Positions 1 to 10,838 of a stretch of 64,000 nucleotides of DNA are shown here, one piece after another (the stretch's first letter is position 1; every line of letters starts with the position of its first letter). Position numbers and translations under genes: made by a program. The DNA lies in the NCBI GenBank assembly GCA_963920705.1, contig OY987237.1, forward strand, positions 12,988,601-13,052,600, in the 5' to 3' direction. This DNA is from Odiellus spinosus (taxonomy: Eukaryota > Arthropoda > Arachnida > Opiliones > Phalangiidae). Under the pieces are notes generated by a model. That model saw nothing but the letters and a program-made list of their open reading frames with translations. It was not told where the DNA came from and did no database searches.

Positions 1-146
1 TGATTTTGTCCTTCCCGTTGCGTAAGTCTTCGGGCACGGGAATCTCGCTGTTAGGGTCGCGCATATATTCCATGTACCCTTCGACCACCAGACCCAAATC
101 ACGCGCGTAGTCTTTTTCCGTTTTCACCAGTTCGTTCAGAACGAAA
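1..146 (-). CDS. trio: Trio-like RhoGEF, exon h: start of second DH domain (partial)
   Basis: This exon encodes the first helix of the C-terminal Dbl-homology domain, which in Trio/Kalirin catalyses GDP/GTP exchange on Rho-type GTPases. The acceptor is TTTAG ending at 147. The first base completes an Asn codon split with the preceding exon, giving [18 protein letters not shown]. The block [20 protein letters not shown] followed by VEGYMEYM and ending LRNGKDKI matches the start of Trio DH2 (human [28 protein letters not shown], GKDKI). The conserved Glu of ELV-TE, which in DH domains contacts switch I, is present. The exon runs off the window edge, so the remaining DH helices and the PH domain lie outside. 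Kalirin is not separable from Trio here; invertebrates usually have one such gene. Confidence 0.95.
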
Positions 147-763
147 CTAAAAACAACAACGAAAAATCCGAACACTATCAGATACCAACAATGAATTATC
201 GGTGGATAATTCGAACATTTCGCTACCAAAGGTAGTACCCGAGATACCAATTAATTTCCCGAATAATTAACTTATTTAATGTATGTAGATATCTGTTATT
301 CGTATATTTTCAGATATTTTATTTTCGGATAAATTGTTTGTAACTAAAAAATGAAATTTGTATATTCGTATAATTGTTAGATGTATAAGGTTTACCCGAA
401 GATAAGCATTTGACGCTTTATCTACGAACAAATTACTCGTATTCAAACATATATAACGATGGATAAGAAAATTCACATTTCCAGAATTAGTCTAAAATAT
501 AAGCAAAATATTTCAAATTGACTTTAAATTTGAAGAATATAAATAAAACGACGAAACTAAGATTTTAAATCATCTTTTTGTTCATTATTTTTCAGGAGAA
601 TAAATTTAGATTTTTTATCCGAACGTATAACGCGGATAATATTCTAAGGCCATTTTTGGATAAAAAAAGGATATTGTAATTTATCACGTGACATAAAAGT
701 TCAACTCCAAATTAAAACCTTTCGTGACCAACGATAAAAATTACGTATCATTTCTTTACTTAC
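147..763 (-). other. Intron g-h
   Basis: AT-rich intron of 617 bp between two phase-2 junctions. Bases 285-700 are a truncated copy of repeat family P, also present at 36.7 kb. I see no other gene or RNA. Confidence 0.85.
285..700 (+). repeat. Repeat family P, copy 1 (truncated)
   Basis: About 400 bp closely match 36,745-37,130, including the runs around CGTATAATTGTTAGATGTAT and CATATATAACGATGGATAAG. Both ends of the full-length element are missing here. Confidence 0.75.
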
Positions 764-915
764 TTTCTTTTTTGAAGTATTTTCTCCTTTTCGGTGTTTC
801 CTTCCGGTCCAGAATCGACCCAAGTATCATCCGTTTCCGGGTTCGTGGCTGGAGTAGCTGTTTCCGACGAACTTTGACCTTCTTCGGCGCATTCGGAATT
901 CTCGATATGATGTTC
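764..915 (-). CDS. trio: Trio-like RhoGEF, exon g: acidic linker before DH2
   Basis: 152 bp with acceptor TTTTATAG and donor AAA|GTAAGT. It opens in phase 0 and ends in phase 2. It encodes EHHIENSECAEEGQSS, then a Thr/Pro/Asp-rich stretch with DDTWVDSGPEG, and finishes EKEKILQKR before the split Asn codon shared with exon h. In vertebrate Trio the same position holds an acidic/Ser-rich segment ending in a basic KRR cluster just before the [10 protein letters not shown] helix, so both position and character fit. The region is probably disordered. An apparent 63-codon reading frame across the exon in another frame is a shadow. Confidence 0.88.
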
Positions 916-1378
916 CTATAAAAACCACCCAACCAAAATTGACCCAATTAATTTCATTTTTTCCCGACTCTACCGAATTACGTAATTAAACACTCTTGTT
1001 ACGATAGAGAGAAAAAACGTTAAAACGTGCTCTTCATACCAAATTATAACGTTATAAACGTTTCAGTTCGTACAGTCGACGCCGTTAAAATTATCTTTTG
1101 CCATTTCTAAGGGGTAGTTATTTTTTTTTTATCGGAGGCGATTGTACCACAAGTAATAACTAATAAAATAAATGTGGCATGCTATTTAACATCGGTGCGT
1201 TCAAATAAAAATGTACAGTTTAAGTTTTTCTTGCCAAAAAATTGGTGAACGCAAAAGTTAAAATGCTTTAAGCAATGGTTCAAACATTTCAAAACGTACC
1301 TTAAACTTAAAAATAATTAAAAATGTGTTTAAAAAATTTACGACACTATTCTTGGAATTTTAAATATTTTAAAATGGG

Positions 1379-1536
1379 GTTGTCACAGAGTTTTTATGGT
1401 CACGTGACTACTGTATAGATTCTAAAGTTGCGCGTTCTAAAACAAGGAAATCATCCTGTTACACGAAAAGATAAGGTAGCTTTCGCGAGGTCTTTTTCGT
1501 GAAAGTACTTCGTTAATTGTGTCAGCCTCACTTTAA
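1379..1536 (+). repeat. Dispersed repeat G, copy 1
   Basis: Holds GGTCACGTGACTAC, then a GGTAGCTTTCGCGAGGTC-type block, CGTGAAAGTACTT and AGCCTCACTTTAA. The same ordered motifs recur near 19.3-19.6, 29.8-30.2 and 61.4-61.6 kb. The ends are not well defined. Confidence 0.55.
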
Positions 1537-1874
1537 TATAATTTTTATTAATTATAAGTGGAAATTACATCGCGATACCCAGCTCAGAATAGTTTTAAAA
1601 TTGTCGATAAGTATAGCTTTATATTAAATGTAATAAATTAAATTTTGAGAATCTCATTTAAATATTGAAATGAATACAAAACAATTAGAATTGTCGGAAG
1701 ATTTGAAATAAATCGTGCCACTTCCCCTTTAAAAACTTAATTATTATAGGCCCCGAGGGAACGGCGAATTTTTGGAAAACTAATCTAATAGTAAGTGCTT
1801 GTCAAAAATATTTCAAGTTGAAATTTGGCAATTAATATAATATGGTTTCATTTGATATTAGCGTTAACTATCGG

Positions 1875-2211
1875 CAGAAGCCGATGAAACCCTCCTTTGA
1901 AGTCTATTACTCCCTGGTCTTGTTTACCCCTCTCTGTATGGGTTAGTTTCAAAAAGCGCGATTCGTACGCCTCCTAACGGTAGATGTTTTCGGAGCGGGA
2001 GTTCGTCCAGCGAATATCTCTAGCAGCCTCGGAGTTCGTCCAAAAACGTCGTCGTTTGTGGAGAGAGAGAATTTTCAATTTTCCGTAGACAGGGGGGTAT
2101 GAAGTACGACCCCTTCTAACTCGTAAAATTGTGAATTTTACCCATACAGAGAGGAGCGCTATATCGAACATTAGAGTAGTAGACTTCAAAGGAGGGTTTC
2201 ATCTACTTCTG
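1875..2211 (+). mobile_element. Family E non-autonomous DNA transposon, copy E1
   Basis: 337 bp starting CAGAAGCCGATGAAACCCTC and ending in its near-complement (CATCTACTTCTG), with terminal inverted repeats of about 39 bp. It is flanked by a 7-bp target duplication CTATCGG (1,868-1,874 and 2,212-2,218). No transposase is encoded. Short open frames inside it recur in every copy and are not genes. Confidence 0.92.
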
Positions 2212-2288
2212 CTATCGGGTATAATGTATAGTAATATCAAGTTTAATTAAAAGGTGGTCTAATTAATATATTTTATATAGAAAAATTA

Positions 2289-2301
2289 CCCCCCCCCCCC
2301 C
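2289..2301 (+). repeat. Poly-C run
   Basis: Thirteen C in a row followed by CGCGCCCCCC. A simple mononucleotide tract inside the intron. Confidence 0.9.
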
Positions 2302-2835
2302 GCGCCCCCCTGAGATACATTAAGGCCATCAAAAATTACCAAATAAATTTTTTCAAATAAAGTAAATTCTTATAAAATAAAAAGGTTTAATTTCGAGTGC
2401 CAAGCGATAAAAACAATTTAAAAAATCAAATTATTAGTGCACCATATTTATAATCTGAAATGGAATTAGAGGATTTCTGTTTTACATCTATCATGCAAAA
2501 ATAAAATTGAAGAATCAACGTTTCCATCAAGTCAAAAAAGGCTTCGTTAAAATTGCAACAACGATAAACTAATTGATTTAGACCGAAACTATATCGAAGT
2601 TTTTGCTTTAATTAATTACCCAGTCATTAAAATGTAATTTTAAAGAGAGAATGAAATGTTTAATTAAACAAATTAGTTTTTATCGACCTTTAACAGCTTA
2701 TGTCAAGTCTAGAATTCTTCGCGAATTTTGCAAAGCCAGGGTTTTATAACCTTGGAAAAGCTGAACCCAAAAGAGTTCGCCAGATTTTGAACTTAACGTG
2801 ATATAAACCTTCGATTTTATTCAAGTATTAATTGA

Positions 2836-3133
2836 CAGGGTTGTCATAGTTTTTTCATATTCAAATTCCCTGACCTTTTCCAATGATTTTCCCTGACCGT
2901 TTCAGCTAACACTACCCAATTTTTAACCTTTTCATATAATTGTGTTCGTCAAACTTTTTGCACGCGTATCTTTGTTCTAATCTATACAACTGGCACGGTC
3001 AGCTGAAAATATTTTCCGCAGAAAATTATTGTAATTTCCTAGCTTCTTGAAAGATCTTTAAATTCCCTGACTTTTCCCTGATATTTTAAAATATCTTAGA
3101 ATTCCCTGACTTTTCCTCACTTGTGGCAACCCT
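2836..3133 (+). mobile_element. Family L element with CAGGGTTG ends
   Basis: Left end CAGGGTTGTCATAG and right end CTTGTGGCAACCCT form an imperfect inverted repeat. The interior carries repeated TTCCCTGACCTTTTCC-like motifs. A clear target duplication is not visible. The ends look like those of hAT-type elements, but the superfamily is inferred only from the termini. Confidence 0.6.
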
Positions 3134-3376
3134 ACATTTAACTACCATTTTTTTAAATAATATTATTCGTTTTAAAATTCTAACCCTTGTTTTTTATTTG
3201 GTTAAATTAAATCTCTTCATTTCATCATACCTTTAAAATTAATTATTATTTCTGTTCATTTTAAATCAATTGCGTTAACCTTATTAGAGTCAATGATAAT
3301 AAATTCGATCAGAAATGCTCATTAATATAATGACAAAAATTTTATAAGTAGATATTAAATTGTAATTGCCTTTAAT

Positions 3377-3482
3377 CAGAAGCCAATGAAACCTGATTTG
3401 AAATTCATAATTCCCAGGACTCGTTCACACTTGTCTGATGAAGGTAAATTTCAAAAATCTGGATTTGATTCATCGGCTTCTG
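3377..3482 (+). mobile_element. Short degenerate E-like foldback (E12)
   Basis: CAGAAGCCAATGAAACCTGA at the left and TTTGATTCATCGGCTTCTG at the right frame only 106 bp. Flanks CTTTAAT and TTCTAAT are a decayed 7-bp duplication (5 of 7). It is probably an old internally deleted member of family E. Confidence 0.7.
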
Positions 3483-3718
3483 TTCTAATGGCAACGTTCA
3501 GCGAAGAGAGCCCCAAGATAATAAGTTATACTTAATCCTAATTAAGGTGATATAGTTTCGGTCTAATTTTAGTTTCATTATTATTTATATCCGCAGGGGT
3601 AACGCGTCAAAACAGTAAGATTTCTTAACACGAACATAAGAATTTAGTTCATTTATTCCCGAAAAGAATTCTTAGTAATTTGACGCGATTAAAAATCCCT
3701 CTGAAACAAAAAACGAAC

Positions 3719-3787
3719 CATTCTTTCTTTGACGATTTGCTCGATTTCGGAAGCTAGTTCAGCGGTGTTGGTACCACCTTCCTTTGG
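3719..3787 (-). CDS. trio: Trio-like RhoGEF, exon f: short helical linker
   Basis: A 69-bp phase 0/0 exon of 23 codons, beginning PKEGG and containing TAELASEIEQIVKERM. Human Trio has AAELVSAIEELVKSKM at the same place between the PPP block and DH2, so the match is strong despite the small size. The acceptor is TTTGCAG. The donor ATG|GTTCGT is weak. The segment is probably a short amphipathic helix of unknown partner. Confidence 0.88.
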
Positions 3788-4993
3788 CTGCAAATATGAA
3801 TAATGGCTCAAACTTCAAACACACACTACTCGAATTATTATGGCGTATTATAAAACTCCTATTCTTAACGTTTAGCACTTGATTTCCCGTTTCAAAAACA
3901 TTTATACCCTTTTTCAATATTATAAAAGTGAAGTATCAAGTTTGTTATTAAACTACGTGATCTACATTCGACTGGATACTGATAAGATTAAATAAAAAAA
4001 AAAAAAAAGGGGGTTAGAATGAACGCCGAAGAACGAATACTACTACAGATATTGAGTAAGGCTCGACATTTACAAGGATGACCGCGATAATATTCGATCT
4101 CGATTTTTATTACGTATAAAAGCCGACAGCCAATGATTAAGCGAATATTTCGCGGTTTAATTATAATCGAGGCAGATTTTTCTATTTTTTTTATTATACG
4201 TTATTAAGGAAACGTTTAATTCCAATCGTTATTTATGTAAATTAGTAAAATAGTACCCGAAGAATGATTGTTGTACTATAATAGTTTATACAACATTCAA
4301 ATTTTTGGAAATTTCGTTAAATGGAGAATGCAACTCGAGTGATTTTCGTTTAAATAGGCCTAATCCAACAGTAAGCAAAATTTACAAACAAATATTTAAC
4401 TAGAAATAAAACTTACCAGGGAAATAGGCTTAGCGGGATTCATGGAGATTCTGAATTTCTTCGCATTGAAGAGTCGGCGACCAATGAACAAAGCCCCCCC
4501 CCGGCGTTAAGGTGAGATCTACGTGGGACTTAGAATAACATTCGATTGGTAGCGAAGAGATTCAGAATCTACGTGATTATAGCTAAGCCTAATTTAAAAC
4601 TTATCAGGCAAATAGGCTTAGCTATAATCACGGAGATTCTGTATTTCTCCGCGTAGATGGGTCAGTGAGTAATCGAATTTTATTCTAAGTTTCACGGAGA
4701 TCTCGGCTTAACGAAAGGGCCTTCGTTCATTGGGGGCTGACTCTTCAATGGAAAGAAATTCAGGATGTCCATGAATACCGCTAAACCCATTTTGATGGTA
4801 AGTTTTAAATTTATTTCTTGTTGAATATTTGTTTGTAATTTTTTTTTTTTAATAATGGATTAGGCCTATTTAAACGATAAGGAATCGATTAAACAATCAC
4901 TTGTTTGATTGCATTCTCCCTTTAAAGGTATACTATACTTTGAAAACCAGCTATTTTCGTAAATTTAGTCTGTTAATCATAATTCAAACTCAC
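3788..4993 (-). other. Intron e-f
   Basis: 1.2-kb intron. The distal half is filled by palindromic element B1 (4,321-4,921). The remainder (3,788-4,320) is AT-rich with an A tract near 3,994-4,008; I see nothing else in it. Confidence 0.85.
4321..4921. mobile_element. Palindromic TTAA element B1 (rearranged, long)
   Basis: Flanked by TTAA at 4,317-4,320 and 4,922-4,925. Ends are ATGGAGAATGCAACTCGAGT and GATTGCATTCTCCC. It is longer than the usual ~430 bp because the centre holds a second pair of arms: AATAGGCTTAGC... occurs at 4,421 and again at 4,612. This suggests partial duplication or one B element inserted into another. Confidence 0.85.
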
Positions 4994-5272
4994 CCCTTTG
5001 TCCAGACTGTTTTCGGCTAGGGGTGTGGGAACTGCCGAAAAGGAGTGTTCTTGAATCTTCATGGGAGGCGGTAATTCAAGTTCCGATGTGTCTAATTCTT
5101 CTTCCGTCGTCGTGGTACAAACCGGTACACCTCCTGGAACCGAAGACGATGCTCCGATAGCCGTTGTCGACACCCCGTTTCCACCGTTCAAGTCCAAAGA
5201 CCGAGATTTCTGGGCCAATCGCGGTGTCTTACCACCGCCACCTACGACAGCACCGGAACTAGAGTTCGGTCT
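4994..5272 (-). CDS. trio: Trio-like RhoGEF, exon e: Ser/Gly linker with PPP block
   Basis: 279 bp, 93 codons, phase 0/0. The acceptor is a long T tract then AACAG, and the donor GGG|GTGAGT. It encodes RPNSSSGAVVGGGGKTPRL, then QKSRSLDLNGG, a Ser/Gly/Val run, TTTTEEELDTSELELPPPMK and IQEHSF. Human Trio has an acidic run followed by PLPPPMAIQQHS at the matching place, which anchors the assignment. The polyproline block could be an SH3-binding site, but no partner can be read from sequence. An open frame on the opposite strand is a shadow. A start codon within the exon is not needed, because the frame enters open from the acceptor. Confidence 0.93.
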
Positions 5273-5460
5273 CTGTTAAAAAAAAAAAAAAGGATATCCG
5301 GTTTAGAACCAAGAATAGAATACAAGCGGGATATTCATGTGCAGGACAAGGAACGAAAAAAGATAAGATAAATTATATGCATATCCGACAAAAAAAAAAA
5401 AAAAAAAATCTAATAATCTGAAAATTTCTGGATGAACTCGTAAAGGAGAGAATTTTCTTA

Positions 5461-5755
5461 AGCCTCGTTCACACTAGCATTTCTTAATCGATTTGAAACG
5501 GTAAAATCAAACCGATATTCAAATCGCCACGAATAGTTTTAAGAGTCAACTGTTCAAGCATTATCTTTATAAATCGATTTATTGTAGCTTTATCTATCGG
5601 TTGTTGAAACCGAATCGGTATGAAACTGGTTCCCGAAGCAGTTTCGAGAAATCTAATCAAATCGATTCGAGAAAAGACGGTTTCCTTTTCACACGACTCT
5701 AGCGAAACGTTTTGAAACGGTTTAAATCGATTCCTAGGCCTAGTATGAACGCAGC
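5461..5755 (+). mobile_element. Dispersed element H, copy 1
   Basis: About 295 bp from AGCCTCGTTCACACTAGCAT to TAGTATGAACGCAGCT. The ends are imperfect inverted repeats (consensus AGCYNCGNTCAYACTAG). The interior is rich in AATCGATT-like short palindromes. A related, more diverged block follows to about 5,973 and again at 54.6 kb. Confidence 0.75.
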
Positions 5756-6265
5756 TATATAAATTACAATGATTTTTTTAAAAAGAATTAAGCAACATTC
5801 ACATTGAACACTTTGAAACGGTTTTCCAACTGTTTCGAATATTAAAATAAATTTATTACGCGAATGACAAAATTTTTGGACAAATAACCTTTACAGATGA
5901 TCCCAAAATGTTCTAATTTGACCTTTACAAAACTTTTGTTTTAATTTAAAGTATCTAGTGTGAACCCGGCTTAAAGGATCCACGAATCCTTGGACTCGTG
6001 TCATTCCAAATATATGTTAGTTCGAAATATAAATATTTGCCCTTCAAAATTAATAAATTTAAATCTCAAAATTTTCAAGGGGCAATCGCAATTAAAACCG
6101 AGTACGATTAAAGAAAGAGCTGTAATCGCTATCAAATGTAATTTTGTAAAAACAATTGCACGAAACTAAGAGGAATTTAAGTATTTACAATAATTATTAT
6201 TTTTATTATGCCACATAAATAATTAATATAAAAAAGAGGCTAGTTATAATTTCTGTAAATTTATT

Positions 6266-6546
6266 CAGGTTCCATAAGAATATGGGAGGACCGCGATTCA
6301 ATAACCATCCTCCCAAACTTTGTAGCAAAAGTTCGTCCGCTTCGAATCGATTTTTCAAGTAAATCGCTCCTGCCATCTATTATTAACCCGCGCCACTAAC
6401 GACCTTGACATAATATTTTGGGTAATAAAAATGAAGCCGACCGAAAAAAGATCTAAGCGTACAAATGTTGGGAAAATTGCGGACGAACTTTTGTTACAAA
6501 GTTTGGGAGGATGGTACCAGAGGCTCCCATATTCTTATGGAACCTG
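6266..6546. mobile_element. Foldback/MITE with 23-bp inverted repeats
   Basis: CAGGTTCCATAAGAATATGG at the left is mirrored by CCATATTCTTATGGAACCTG at the right. A second inner pair (CATCCTCCCAAACTTTGTAG / CTTTGTTACAAAGTTTGGGA region) extends the stem. No clean target duplication is seen. There is only one copy in the window. Confidence 0.75.
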
Positions 6547-6936
6547 AATGGATTCTTGGTAATAGCTAATTATTATTCCGAAAAAGAATGAGCACTTTAA
6601 GCAAACCAGACTGTCTTGAAAAATAAAACTAAATTCAATTTTAAATTTACAACAGTAGGCTACGAATTGTAAGGAGAGATACAACAAGATTCTCGTCATA
6701 ACAAGGACTATAAAAACAAACAAATTCACTCTTTTTCAAGAAGTTCAAAATACTTTTAAGTCTTCGTCACGGGAACTAAAAATAATTTTTAACGCTACTA
6801 CTCAAGTGGTAAGAATACTGTTTTTATCCCTAAAATAATATCCGACTAAGTTCAAAGAAAGGAACGTGTACGAATAGATACTTTACAGCCTTAGAATGGC
6901 AAAAAGAATACCATATAGTTATTTATAACCCCAAAC

Positions 6937-7085
6937 AGAGCTCGGAATCGGATATCCATTATCTTCTGTTATTCGTATATTTTCAGTAAAATTGTTTGTA
7001 ACTAAAAATTGAAATTTGTATATTCGTATAATTGTTAGATGTATAAGATTTACCCGAAGATAAACATTTGGCGCTTTATCTACGA
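6937..7085 (+). repeat. Repeat family P, copy 3 (left end, cut by a tandem array)
   Basis: Starts CAGAGCTCGGAATCGGATATCC like the left end of the complete copy at 36.7 kb, and follows it to CTTTATCTACGA. There the 33-bp array begins, so the array arose inside, or replaced, the rest of the element. Confidence 0.7.
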
Positions 7086-8312
7086 TTTCAATCGTAATTC
7101 TCCTATATTTTCCTATAATTTCAATCGTAATTCTCCTATATTTTCCTATAATTTCAATCGTAATTCTCCTATATTTTCCTATAATTTCAATCGTAATTCT
7201 CCTATATTTTCCTATAATTTCAATCGTAATTCTCCTATATTTTCCTATAATTTCAATCGTAATTCTCCTATATTTTCCTATAATTTCAATCGTAATTCTC
7301 CTATATTTTCCTATAATTTCAATCGTAATTCTCCTATATTTTCCTATAATTTCAATCGTAATTCTCCTATATTTTCCTATAATTTCAATCGTAATTCTCC
7401 TATATTTTCCTATAATTTCAATCGTAATTCTCCTATATTTTCCTATAATTTCAATCGTAATTCTCCTATATTTTCCTATAATTTCAATCGTAATTCTCCT
7501 ATATTTTCCTATAATTTCAAACGTAATTCTCCTATACTTTCCTATAATTTCAATCGTAATTCTCCTATACTTTCCTATAATTTCAATCGTAATTCTCCTA
7601 TATTTTCCTATAATTTCAATCGTAATTCTCCTATATTTTCCTATAATTTCAATCGTAATTCTCCTATATTTTCCTATAATTTCAATCGTAATTCTCCTAT
7701 AATTTCAATCGTAATTCTCCTATAATTTCAATAGTAATTCTCCTATAATTTCAATAGTAATTCTCCTATAATTTCTATAGTAATTCTCCTATAATTTCTA
7801 TAGTAATTCTCCTATAATTTCTATAGTAATTCTCCTATAATTTCTATAGTAATTCTCCTATAATTTCAATAGTAATTCTCCTATAATTTCAATAGTAATT
7901 CTTATATAATTTCAATAGTAATTCTCCTATAATTTCAATAGTAATTCTTATATAATTTCAATAGTAATTCTCCTATAATTTCAATAGTAATTCTCCTATA
8001 ATTTCAATAGTAATTCTCCTATAATTTCAATAGTAATTCTCCTATAATTTCAATAGTAATTCTCCTATAATTTCAATAGTAATTCTCCTATAATTTCAAT
8101 AGTAATTCTCCTATAATTTTCTATAATTTCAATAGTAATTCTCCTATATTTTCCTATAATTTCAATAGTAATTCTCCTATATTTTCCTATAATTTCAATA
8201 GTAATTCTCCTATATTTTCCTATAATTTCAATAGTAATTCTCCTATATTTTCCTATAATTTCAATAGTAATTCTCCTATATTTTCCTATAATTTCAATAG
8301 TAATTCTCCTTA
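7085..8312 (+). repeat. 33-bp / 23-bp minisatellite
   Basis: About 18 near-identical 33-bp units (TTTCAATCGTAATTCTCCTA plus TATTTTCCTATAA) run to about 7,690. Then about 19 units of 23 bp lack the inner TATTTTCCTA, and 33-bp units return from about 8,120 to 8,312. The CG in TTTCAATCGT becomes AG from about 7,730 on. Because 33 is divisible by 3, a long open frame (FNRNSPIFSYN repeated) appears; it is not evidence for a protein. Confidence 0.95.
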
Positions 8313-9134
8313 TTTCTAAAAATATTATTACTATAAGTTCTTATAAATCGATGATAAATTTCCTATATTCATACAATATTTTGGGGTGCTATTCGGTGGT
8401 GACTCTGCTTGAAGTTAAATAATAAATATGTCCCTTTAAAGTGAGGATGTCGAGTGCATATGGATCTAATTTTACGTTTTATCAAACACCATATTCAAAA
8501 ATTTTACACCTCTGTTTAGACGCGTTCTTAAAAAACTTAAAAATGAAAATATCAAAAATATATAGTAAATTTTTCGAACGTGTAGGGGCCTTTTTTTCAA
8601 TCACGATTTCGTGCTCCCTTTGCGAAAGTGTTGAATAAACAAGGATTTTTCTTACCAGTTTCTGTAGCTTCCCCTAACATGGTTTAATTGCTTCATTTCT
8701 TATAAAGCGCGAACATGTAGAGATACACGCTTCTTAGTAAAAGAAAAAAGTATAGGTTTTAATTCTAGCGTCCTTCGACGTCTGTTAGAAGTTGGTTACG
8801 AGTGACATCGAGGCTACAGCTGCTTTTGATTTTTTTTTTTTTTGAGGCCGGGTTGAAAATAATATCTAAAGGGGGTGGGTCAATTTTAGCACCCTCCTCT
8901 CCTCCCTGTGTCTTTTCAAATAAATATATGACCCGATTTCAATCATCCGACATATTTAATATATAGAGTCGATAGAAATACGCAGATTTCAAAAAGTTAA
9001 AGAGACTCTGGAAATCGATTTAGATAAAATATGCCTAAAAATATTCGATCAAAAACTAGCAACAAAGTTGGCAACCTAAACTACAAATTTAAATCGGAAA
9101 CATCGTTAAAAAAAACGATTAAAAATATTAATAT

Positions 9135-9552
9135 CAGAGGTATATAATAACCCCCTTCGGGGGGAAGTATGAAAGGTAGGCAAAATCGACGAACAACAAG
9201 TGCCCGGCGTAAATCGTGGCGGATCGACACACCGCTTTACTCCCAAAAAATAGTTACACCATTTTGAACCTCACAAAATTTTCCCTACGCACACTTCCGG
9301 AACTTAGGAGCTGAAGTCAACCTTCGACTCCATTTTAACAGACAGCCTGACTCCTGAGACAGGAAGTTCTAAACACAAATCGAGCCGTCTTGTTTATACA
9401 AAGACCATTTACTAGAGTAGCGACATTGAGAAGTCCAGCGCGAGCTAGTGGCCTAGATAGTCAGCAGCGGGCTCTTGTTGTTCGTGATTTTTAGCATTGG
9501 TAGTATAGGGGCTTTCATACTTCCCCCCGAAGGGGGTTATTATATACCTCTG
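9135..9552 (-). mobile_element. Family C non-autonomous DNA transposon, copy C1
   Basis: 418 bp with ends CAGAGGTATATAATAACCCC and its complement, flanked by the 7-bp duplication TTAATAT (9,128-9,134 and 9,553-9,559). The terminal repeat includes CCCCCTTCGGGGGG, itself a small hairpin. The interior is comparatively GC-rich and non-coding. Orientation is opposite to C2 and C3. Confidence 0.93.
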
Positions 9553-10288
9553 TTAATATATATGGTAGGTGCCCCTAACTTGGGAAACCGTTCTTTAAAA
9601 ATTCATAGCTTTAGTTTGACTAACTCGAATTAGGGCTCGTTTTGTAGACGCCATATTGGGCTATCCGGAAAAAATAACTTCGACGCTCTAGGAAATTATC
9701 CAGAGAAGATATGACGCTAATTAGCCCCCCCCCAATCTGACTAATCAATTAAATGGAAGTTCCCTTTTAAGCCCCGGGAAGTAAGGTTTTAAGGACTTAG
9801 GATATACCCCACGTTTAAGACCTTGATCCCCGCGCTTCAGTAGACCTTTAATAGTAACCAATCCCAGTTAGTTTAAATATTTGGTGGTTTGGAAACGAAA
9901 TGTTTTGACCTTATATATTACAATTTTATCGCTAGTTCATCACTGGAGAAAATAATTCTTTAAAAAAGCAACCACCCACACGATTTTTGATATTATTTTT
10001 CATTTTAAATTGTTCTTTAGAACTGGTTTTAAACAGTGGTGGGTGGAATCATTTTTCAGGGGCCCAACCCCTATGTACCATAGTCAATGTCAATCTTATA
10101 AACTGGTCCTACAACCGAAATACGAGTAACTAAACATGCCTCTAATATCGAAATTTTATAATTTCAATGAAGTGAAAATAAATTTGGCTTGTTTTGGCCA
10201 TTTTACTCGAAGGCCTATGGCATAATATTTTTAGTTTAGTTTTTTTTCATAGATATTAATTTCACGAGGCAAGGTTGGTTATCTACTA

Positions 10289-10838
10289 AAGTCGCGTTCA
10301 TACTAATCGATTTAAAACGTTTCGCTAAAATCGTGTGAATCGATTTGATTCGATTTCTCGAAAGTGCTTCGGGAACCAGTTTCATACCGATTCGGTTTCA
10401 ACAACAGATAGTTGAAGCTACAATAAATCGATTTATATAGGTCACACCAGCATTTCTTAATCGGTTTGAAACGGTAAAATCAAACCGATATTAAAATCGC
10501 CAGGAATCGTTTTAAGCGTCACGTGTTCACGCGTTATCTTTATAAATCGATTTATTGTAGCTTCATATATCGGTTGTTAAAACTGAATCGGTACGAAACT
10601 GGTTCCCGAAGCAGTTTCGAGAAATCGAATCAAATCGATTCGAGGAAAGACGGTCTCCCGTTCACACGACTCCAGAGAAACGTTTTGAAACGTTTTAAAT
10701 CGATTGCAAGGCCAAATATGAACGCGGCTAAAAATAATGCGTGAAAACGTGACGCTTAAAACGATTCCTGGCGATTTTAATATCGTTTTGATTTTACCAT
10801 TACAAACCGATTTAAGAAATGCTAGTGCGACCGTAGCT
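10289..10838 (-). mobile_element. Element H copy 2 split by an inserted H copy 3
   Basis: 10,289-10,440 is the start of a minus-oriented H copy. It is interrupted by a plus-oriented copy (about 10,441-10,730), and the remainder of the first resumes about 10,731-10,838, ending CCGTAGCT. Open frames in this block are by-products of the repeat. Confidence 0.7.

Larger units (their letters stand above)
916..3718 (-). other. Intron f-g
   Basis: 2.8-kb intron. It holds a G-type repeat (1,379-1,536), transposon E1 (1,875-2,211), a poly-C run (2,289-2,301), an L element (2,836-3,133) and a short degenerate E-like foldback (3,377-3,482). The rest is AT-rich DNA in which I see nothing. Confidence 0.8.

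Noticed and set aside
7039-7725. A 228-codon open frame with an 11-residue repeat
   Set aside because: It is the translation of a 33-bp minisatellite whose period is divisible by three. There is no plausible start context, and it lies in an intron on the antisense strand.
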